Source of the DNA: Siphonodentalium dalli
Lineage: Eukaryota > Mollusca > Scaphopoda > Gadilida > Siphonodentaliidae
Length of the DNA stretch: 64,000 bases
Assembly: GCA_032622095.1 (NCBI GenBank)
Contig: CP136069.1
Span: forward strand, 87,568,958-87,632,957
Reading direction: 5' to 3'
The position numbers were made by a program, and so were the translations under genes. Of this stretch, positions 56,732 through 64,000 are shown one piece after another. Position 1 is the stretch's first letter, and each line of letters opens with the position of its first letter. The notes beneath the pieces are model-generated. The model made no database searches. It saw only the letters and a list, made by a program, of their open reading frames with translations, and had not been told where the DNA came from.

Positions 56732-58788
56732 CCAATGCGCTTTAACAACACAATTTATTTGGGTACTAATCCAGGCAATCCCCGTGCCAACAATATTGGG
56801 CTGAATTGGCGTGATGTTGGGACGTGTAACTGAAGAGAAAATCGAAAATGTTGTCGAACTTTTCGATCGAAACTTTATTTAATTCTCAAAATTGCTCACT
56901 CAGTGTATTAAAATAAAATATTATTCATATGATCTTGTGATGAATGAGGGAAAAAATCAAATCAAATGACAGTTTTATTTGAGAACATTTCTAGGGCCAA
57001 AAGAGTTTTATCAAATATATATTTAAATTTTGTATCACGTTCACTTTGGAACAGTCTATTGCTAGTGTTGAAGGGATACTACCTGTATGAAACCATTTCT
57101 TTTTATGTTTCCTTCAGAGCGTTTCTATGAGATATGTGCTGTATGAATAATATACAAAAAGAATTCAATGGACAATTTAATAACTTGGAATCAAAACTTG
57201 AAACGTGTAGAGTTTTAATTCTTTTAAACAAGCTTCCACCCCAATAAAAATATGCTTACGAAGGAGGCTGTGGACGAATCCAAAAGTAATGACAACAAAT
57301 AGAACCGGAGACATAAACAACCATGCTCGATTCGCCGATTATCAAAACAGACATAGGCCTAATTGTTCTTGATATAAATGGGTAAATTATCGGAAAGTTG
57401 GTAATACGCTACGTTACTTTCGGAAAGTTTTCGGGAAATCAGCGCGTTATCGGAATATTTAGATGCGGTATCGGAATATTATCGGGAAATGGTGACCGCT
57501 CTATCGGAATCTATCGGGAAATTTAGAAGATAGTTTTGAGTTATCGGAATCCTATCGGGATATCTATCGGGATCCCGATAGTAGTTTTGAGATGACCCCT
57601 TAACATTATTCGCGAGAGCCGACGAGAAGGACAATATTACGGGTGTGTTCGATTAGGGAGCATGTCAAAACCTCTTTCGCATATGCGAAAATATTGTCGA
57701 TAATGTCGAAAAAGTTTGACGTAAATGTGCAAAAACGAATGTCGGAAAGGCTATACAAACATATATGCCTATTGACATATAATGACGTATACCGGTCCTC
57801 ACAACTATGCGTGGACTGTGCGACAGTTTTGTTGTTGTTGTCGTGATGTCTTCTCAATTAGTGAACAATGGTTTAACTCGTTGGACAAAACCAACACATC
57901 TGATATATGAAATTCCAAAATGAAGCGATTTGATGTCATAATATCAGTTCGATCATGGCTAGACACAGTGGTGAAATCGAATAGATCTATCGTTAGCGGA
58001 CATATATGCAGTTGGGAAAATATTAGACCAGCATTTTACACAGGTCGACAGTACGAAGAAGTTAGGGTTTTCACAACCCCAGGTATCACACATCTAACAG
58101 AAAAAAGATGAAATCACACAGAAATTTGAAACCAGCTGCACCCACCCACAACGGGAGCGACAACCGTCCATCCAGCATTTGAAGCAATAGGCCCGATATA
58201 GAACAAGCCCTCATCACATTGTATCAACGCCAGACATATATATATAGAGAGAGAGCCATACCCCCTATAAGTTCATTGTTTTATAATGGTATGTATATCA
58301 TTATCCATGTTTTTATTATTCATTCAATAAAGAATCGAGAAAAACATAACACTCAACTCCTCTGCCATTCAATGCTACCCACAACGAAACTAGGGTTGGC
58401 CTGGGAAATTACAGTGCTAAAAATAGCACAACACAACACGTGGAAATTCCAAACTATTCTATATGTTTTGTATTAACTTAACTTTGTCGCATCTGATCGC
58501 TGATATATATTGAATAAAATGTGTAGATTTGAAATAAAAGTCGCCGACGAATTAATCATGATAACCAGGCCTCAGCCTAGGGGTCCAGAACAGGGAGACT
58601 TGAAGTCTCCCTCCAGGAAATTTAGGGAGACTTCAGGAAATTTAGGGAGACTTCAGGGTGGGGAGACTACCAAAAATTGACAATTTTCAAATATCGCTTT
58701 ATTTTATAACATCTGACAATAAAAAATTTAAAAAGATAAAATAACAAATAAAACTAAAAAAATTTGACTTTATCTGAAATTAGCTTAA

Positions 58789-59431
58789 AGGGGTACTGTA
58801 CCCCAATTTCAATAAATTCCCGGTGACAATAGCGATCTAATATGAATATTATATTATAAAATAACTAATTTGAGTCGACGATGTCTACTGAAAACATTCC
58901 GGTTAACAGGCTATCGTAAAAGTAAAATTGAATTATTTAATATAAATTCATTTATGGCTGGATTCATAAAATGGAGAATTATGCCATTACGAGTTACCGT
59001 TCTTGAAATCGCATATGTTGCGTGTCTTTTATCGACGGCCGTTCGCGAACATTATTGAGTTGCAAACAAAACATGTTAGCTGCAAAAGAAGGCCCGTTAT
59101 AACCGATTCGGAAAAAAGGAGAAATAAACAAGAGTCACAAAGCGTCAAGTATTTTATAGGGAGTGAGATTGTTCGATGGAAGAGATTGAATGCATCAATC
59201 GAAGCTGTGAGCAATGAACTTCCGGTTCTTCCTGCGACCTGTGTCTTCTCCGGTGAAGGTCAAAAACATGGCGCGTAGTTTGAAATCGTAATATTTTTGT
59301 TTCCAAGATCAATATTTTCTTCGCTAAATTAGGTTTATACGAAACTCATATAACACGAAAACAATCTAACTTGAAAGTTATTTCAATGGGAGTAAATAAA
59401 AAAATCGCCTATCTTTGTGTACAGTACCCCT
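58789..59431 (+). mobile_element. TTAA-flanked element (Kolobok-like), innermost of the nest
   Basis: TTAA lies at 58785-58788 and 59432-59435. The tips AGGGGTACTGTAC and GTACAGTACCCCT are 13-bp perfect inverted repeats. A TTAA target with AGGG-type tips fits Kolobok elements; piggyBac is the alternative. At 643 bp it contains the ORF at 59003-59278. Confidence 0.85.
59003..59278 (+). pseudogene. short ORF carried by the TTAA element, partial
   Basis: A 91-codon frame whose middle reads RRPVITDSEKRRNKQESQSV, KYFIGSEIVRWKRLNASIEA and VSNELPVLPATCVF. The D-S-E-K-R-R-x-K-Q-E start followed by I-G-x-x-x-x-R-W-x-x-L-x-x-x-I is a pattern I recall from many short transposon-associated ORFs in invertebrate and fish genomes, where the R-W-x-x-L stretch is conserved. 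Usually more protein follows. Here it stops soon after, so it is probably a captured or residual fragment. Confidence 0.45.
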
Positions 59432-62400
59432 TTAATTAATTGTTATTATACATTTAAAATTTTTGGAAATGTTTTGTGTAGCTATCATTTAAGCAAGACA
59501 ATTATCAAGTTACCGTAATAGTTACTTTTTTAACTAAATGAAAGAAGTATTATTTCCTAGACTGCAGCTTGGAAGATACGTTTGTACAGTCTGAAATGAC
59601 TGAATCATGCCATAGTCCTAGGAATCACTGTCCATGTAATATTAAATTTGATTAAAATATAACAAATAGATTTAGATATATTACCTCTACTATACAGATA
59701 TAAGTACAGTTAGGCAACTTCAGATTTTGTTATTATGTAAACCATCACCTCATTGGCTAAAGACCACCCCCTGTGCTCTATCACTAAAACGAACAATTCG
59801 ATTTTTCGTTCGAAAAAAATGCATTTATCTCCCCACATTTGACATGTGACAATTAAGTTAATTGTTCTTAATGTGCTCGTCGGGTCATATCAACTGTACC
59901 TTGTCTGAGTTGTACATAAATCGTAATTTTCCATCCAATATTCACATTGAATAACTGTCGGCTATTATCAAGTGACGTAATTCTGCAAAATTGTTTAAAA
60001 CGGGAAGTTATCAATCCAGTTCCCTATTACACATTACTTTTGCAGCCAAACCCAGCACGAGTTATCTCCCATTGCCACTCTTGAGATGCAGAGTTAACCG
60101 GGAGCTTGGCATATAAAATTTGCTTTCACATCTCAAGGTATCAACCACCCCCAGGGCCCTACTTGAAAATATATAGATATATTAGTTTGAGATGGTCATT
60201 TCTACATTTCTCTAGTAATGAGAATGAGTTAAAATGTGTACTTAGTAGTGTACAGCAGAGCCAGTTTTAACACACCCGACGTCTGTTTACTCACATCCGT
60301 AATCCCTTTTATTCGGATTATCACCGGTTGGCTATACGCGAACGAACTATTTACAGATTGGGTGGTTTTCTCAGAAATGATTAGGAATCCCTGACAGTTA
60401 GACTTGAATGAATATTCGAGGAACTAACAGACATTTTTCTGGTAAGTGGGTAAAGATAGAAACAATCTGAATACACCAGCGTTTCAAGAAAAAAATACGG
60501 AATACGATGATATAAACTCAGAAAGCGGGAATGTTTGTGTGGCATAAAAATTTGTACTCTTGTAATTTCGTTCAAATCATCTACCAATGAAAATGCAGAA
60601 CACAAAATTTTTACTTGCCAAACTGGTCTTAATATTAATATAATAACTAACTATAATATATTGATTTAATATTATTAAATAATATTTTATTCAACTAACA
60701 GTGATTCCTAGGGACTGTGATCATGCATGTAACTTTTTAAGTTTAATTTGGTCACGGCTGTAATGTGGGTGTCCGCTAAAATAAACAATAAGGACTAACT
60801 AAGAAAGGAGTTGCAAAAGCTTTTATTAATTAATGACCTCCCTTAATTAATGCCAACATCACTGGTATAATCCGATTAAAGCAATAAACTTGACATTATT
60901 TTATTTACGGAAGTCGGTCTCTTCAAAAAGTCCGACGCGGTCTCTTCAAAAAGTCCGACGCGTTACCGAAACGAACTTCCGAAGCGCCTGGTACATACTC
61001 TGATAATGTCGTAATTGTTTTATATCTGAAAAGCGGGACGGCGGTCTTTTAAGTTAATTAAAACATTTATTTGTGACACTCACGATGGTCAGTAACAACA
61101 CAGATGCGAACATCTCATCGTGTTTTCAGCGTGTCAAAACATTCGTGATTATCATTCATTACCGCAAAGGGAACAAAGGCGACGGAATAACAACACAAAA
61201 CAATAGGTCATATTTTATTTTTTTATTTTAAACACTTGGGTCTTTGGCTCTGCATTGTCTGTTTCTTTTTGGGATGGCCGCCACAATTCATCTATATACG
61301 GACATGTCCAGACATGTCCGGAAAAAAAAACTAGAAAAAAAATTAAGAAAAAAAAATTCCCCCTAAAATTGAAGGCGACTTCGATTTCGCCTTAGAGCGA
61401 CGATAGGGCGAAGTCAGCGACAATCTCGCCCGAGTCGCCTTGTGAGCTGAGGCCTGATGATAACGCTGCGCTCCGATATCTATCTAACAATGATTTCATA
61501 CTTAAATTGCAAAAATGGAAGCATTGTTTACAACAAAACCACCACCGGGTTTACGGTACTTTCAGAATGCCATAGACTAAATCGAGAATGCGACGATGCC
61601 GTAAACATTAAAATATGTGTCCACATTAAAATATGTGTCTGGTCTAGAAAGACAGACTGAAACTGTAGAAATTAACTCAACGTGGCATACGGAAAGTATA
61701 CTATAAATCGGGGTTGTGGAATAATTTATTGTCGTCCTCGGCTGTATTATTTTATTCATAATAGTTCGCACAATTAAATGGTGACGGTTTACCCAAAATG
61801 AAGACAAGTTACATAATCACACACAAAAACGATTTTCGAAATCAAAATTTGCATTGTTTACGGTACCACACTGCAGTATTAATGCGACGGTGTAGCAATT
61901 ATTGCTCAAGATTTTGGGCGACTTCAACCTGTACTGTAATATTTACTGTAAACCAGTGATACAATATCACTGCTGTAAACCCACGGATTTGCGGCCACCG
62001 TGTGACATCAAAACGTAGGAAATGATTGTGTTGGCCTATCCTATTATATAAATTGGGTCTGGGAATAATTTATTTGGGACTTTAAATAATCTTCTATTAA
62101 TAATAGTTCATTATTAAACGAAGTTTGAATTGTCCGATATTAACCAAATCGGAGATTTCAGTAGATCGGAGAAATTTACTAATAGGCCTACATATATAAA
62201 CTCCGATCAAATTGGAATTGTTTTCATATCGGAGAATACTCCGATTAAATCATTGGAATTCTTATGAGAAAAACTCCGATCTGAGAAATTTCAGCATGGA
62301 CACCGACATCTTCCCGTTCGCGACACATCAGTATAAAACTACGACTATGGAGTATTTATTGAACACAAACTGTCCTGCCAATCATATCGACACAACAGCA

Positions 62401-62687
62401 ATATTGACGGAAATAATGCTGCGATCTTGACGAAAACAAACACTGCGAAAATATGTCGAAACAGAACAGCGAACATTTGAGCAAAACTGCGAAACAAAAC
62501 AGCGATAATTGCGAAAACATCGAACCAAGACAGCGAAAATGACGAAAACGTACAACGTTACGGCATGCGATAATGACGAAAAAACTCTGATAATGTCGGA
62601 AAAAAACGACGTCAATGACGCCACATTTTTCGCAGTTTTATCGCATTTTTTTTGCATATGCGAAATAGGTTTTGACATGCTCCCTTA

Positions 62688-63320
62688 GCTATACTATCGG
62701 GCATCAGTTTCACACCCTGGGCAATTAGTTAATGATCATTTAGACGCTATCATAATTGGGTAAACATAGCTTTATGATATGGCTTCTTGTGTATCAAAAG
62801 GGCTTTATTTTACGGTGTTTTTAACTGATCGCAAAAGAGTGAAGTCATATATACGCTCAATTCAATAGCTTATCACATTTCATTGACTTTAATGCAGTGG
62901 ACAGCAACTGTAGATTGCGATCTAGCGTTTTCTACATCTTGTGCTAATTTATCCCACAGTATGTGGCTAAACTTTTTCAAAAGTGGCTAACAAAATTACA
63001 CAAGTGGCTACAAAAATGCCTACAAAGAATTTCGGCCAGGGGGAACACTGCTCAGAAGCATGTCATCCAGTACCACAACTATTTCATTTGGTCATTGGGG
63101 TATAACAATTCTACAGAATTTGATTGACACGTACATGTAGTTGATATACTATTCAGAGCAACTGCATGCTGGGAACTACAAGAGATTTGATGTACCAGAA
63201 TAGGAGATATCACTTCATGGCACATGATGCTGACAATAAGTTCTTTTCGTGAATTTATTTTTAGAATTTGTGTTGAAATTGGATCACAAAGGAGATCAAC
63301 ATATATTTAGCTATACTTAC
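62688..63320. other. intron, nothing recognised
   Basis: AT-rich sequence between the second TTA element and the LDLa exon. Confidence 0.4.
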
Positions 63321-63431
63321 GACAAGTGAGCTCATCTAAGTTTCCTGGACAATCAGAAATTCTGTTACAGAAAGAGTCATTACGAATACAATACTCATTT
63401 CCAGGGCAAGGCGAATAACCGTCATCACATA
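63321..63431 (-). CDS. LDL-receptor class A domain exon (exon 1 seen of the modular gene)
   Basis: The 111-nt exon has acceptor GTTTATTACAG and donor TGTC/GTAAGT, phase 1 at both ends. After the split codon it encodes CDDGYSPCPGNEYCIRNDSF, then CNRISDCPGNLDELTC: six cysteines with LDLa spacing. The acidic calcium cage is only partly kept; the usual D-C-x-D-G-S-D-E reads D-C-P-G-N-L-D-E, so one conserved acidic ligand is glycine. It is the most upstream exon in the window. Its phase-1 entry requires a preceding exon beyond 64000, so the start codon and any signal peptide are not visible. It is followed by a MAM domain. Confidence 0.93.
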
Positions 63432-63465
63432 CTGTAATAAACATAACAAATGGCATGTATCATAT

Positions 63466-63575
63466 CAGTAATGACCTAAGTAATCGACCCCTTAACCACA
63501 TCAGAATTATGGGTAACTTTTCAGGATTTAGTCAGAAATATGGCTTGTTGCCATTCATCAGAAAGCTCTCATAAG
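63466..63575 (+). mobile_element. half copy of the CAGTAATGCCC foldback MITE
   Basis: CAGTAATGACCTAAGTAATC, CCCCTTAACCACATCAGAAT and the loop GCTTGTTGCCATTCATCAGA. The second arm is missing where the next foldback begins. Confidence 0.7.
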
Positions 63576-63576
63576 C

Positions 63577-63705
63577 AGAATGAGGTCCCCATAGGGTGAA
63601 TTTGTTGATGCTAGCCCGCTGTGCGGGATAGCATCACTAAATTCACTTTCTGGGACCTCATTCTGCAAATGAAAGGCACACTAAACTCAGACTTGAATTG
63701 GAGCC
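63577..63705 (-). mobile_element. foldback element, GCAGAATGAGGTCCCC family, copy 2
   Basis: Reverse complement of the copy at 22060-22165, including the flank TTTGCAGAATGAGG and the CACTAAACTCAG tail. Confidence 0.8.
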
Positions 63706-63870
63706 ATTTACTAAACTTATTACCTGAACAGTCCCCCCAAATGAACAGGCATCTTATAGTGTCTCCTGCACTTGTATTATCAAAACACCCCTCCAAATGA
63801 ATAACATACCTTTCCAATGTATATTTTTATAACTGACTGGGAGATTCCATTCAGCAATGAAGAATTAAAG
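63706..63870 (+). mobile_element. CCCTTTCT MITE fragment
   Basis: Contains the interior phrases CACTTGTATTATC, ACCCCTCCAAATGAATAA and CCAATGTATATTTTTATAAC, with a right end GGGAGATTCCATTCAGCAAT. The left tip is replaced by the foldback. Confidence 0.6.
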
Positions 63871-64000
63871 ATGGCGATCTCTTCCCAGAAAGTTGTATAG
63901 AGATTCAGGGGAATAAAATAATAATTATGAATTGAGGACACCTGTCTGAAAAAGTTTCCATCAATTAATATAAATTTTATTTAGAATATCTTAAGTTTAT

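Larger units (their letters stand above)
49625..57599 (+). mobile_element. 8-kb TTA-flanked DNA transposon derivative
   Basis: TTA lies at 49622-49624 and 57600-57602. The ends are inverted for about 59 bp with two mismatches, starting GGGGTCATCTCAAAACTACT and ATCGGGATCCCGATAG. Subterminal TATCGGGAAAT motifs recur in multiple copies inside both ends (49680-49930 and 57385-57560). A 3-bp TTA duplication and G-rich tips fit PIF/Harbinger, although CACTA/EnSpm elements also make 3-bp duplications. At 7975 bp it carries no intact transposase, only the broken ORF at 51537-52070, so it is a non-autonomous derivative. It sits in the intron between LDLa and MAM exons. Confidence 0.88.
58566..61456 (+). 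mobile_element. hAT-like element with 8-bp duplication ATGATAAC, nested
   Basis: ATGATAAC is present at 58558-58565 and 61457-61464. The tips CAGGCCTCAGC and GCTGAGGCCTG are perfect 11-bp inverted repeats; CAG-starting tips with 8-bp duplications are typical of hAT. Near the left tip GGAGACTTCAGGAAATTTAG repeats, and near the right tip GGGCGAAGTC/GGCGACTTCG motifs repeat. At 2891 bp it includes the 643-bp TTAA element. No hAT transposase frame, so it is non-autonomous. A further inverted pair CCTAGGAATCACTGT lies at 59617-59631 and 60698-60712. Confidence 0.9.
57656..62684 (+). mobile_element. second TTA-flanked DNA transposon, 5.0 kb, containing nested insertions
   Basis: TTA lies at 57653-57655 and 62685-62687. 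The ends are inverted for 31 bp with one mismatch: GGGAGCATGTCAAAACCT then TTTCGCATATGC. Both ends carry short GCGAAAA/GTCGAAA-type motifs, dense at 62430-62640. A hAT-like element (58566-61456) is inserted inside, so the host element is about 2.1 kb. The TTA duplication and GGG tips again fit PIF/Harbinger. Short ORFs at 57643-57846 and 57920-58111 show no recognised domain. It begins only 56 bp after the 8-kb element ends. Confidence 0.85.

Noticed and set aside
1-64000. tRNA, rRNA or other structured RNA genes
   Set aside because: I saw no cloverleaf with A and B box motifs and no conserved rRNA stretch. A covariance-model scan would be needed to exclude them.

Overview
This is a repeat-dominated window from an animal nuclear genome. 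It has AT-rich long introns, canonical GT-AG splice sites and metazoan extracellular protein modules (LDLa, MAM, EGF). Dispersed elements with about 150-175 bp tandem cores, ACGG-type microsatellites and terminal hairpins recall the Pearl/HINE (Helentron-like non-autonomous) elements described in bivalves, so a bivalve or other lophotrochozoan is my best guess. The taxon is inferred, not shown.

One gene is well supported. It lies on the minus strand and enters from beyond position 64000. Ten exons can be chained with no reading-phase conflict: an LDLa exon (63431-63321), three exons forming one MAM domain (48518-48354, 46879-46724, 44831-44622), EGF exon 1 (38326-38216), EGF exon 2 (34213-34100), then four short exons (18952-18906, 4519-4432, 3060-3023, 2339-2279) that add a Thr/Pro linker and cysteine-rich segments. 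Together they give 1101 nt, about 367 residues, spread over 61 kb. Neither end of the gene is in the window. The product should be a secreted or cell-surface modular protein. The six domain exons are very likely real; the four short ones rest on splice sites, phase continuity and cysteine content. A decayed partial copy of EGF exon 2 lies at 33385-33503.

Nearly everything else is intronic repeat. From left to right: 0.5-7 kb holds tandem-core elements, including one apparently complete copy (5598-6963). 7-16.5 kb is a mixed, partly GC-rich region with a direct repeat, a 117-bp tandem repeat and a pair of about 220-bp inverted arms 4.6 kb apart. 15-22 kb holds hAT-like and Harbinger-like non-autonomous elements. 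24-32 kb is a very large array of about 162-bp units with a 1458-bp higher-order period, interrupted by a hAT-like element. 32-43 kb holds further arrays, including two clusters of a 122-bp GC-rich family in opposite orientation made of head-to-tail whole elements. 43-49 kb has foldback MITEs.

49.6-62.7 kb is occupied by two large adjacent elements, both flanked by TTA duplications. The second contains a hAT-like element with a perfect 8-bp duplication, which in turn contains a TTAA-flanked element carrying a short ORF. No intact transposase, tRNA, rRNA, CRISPR or operon structure was seen.
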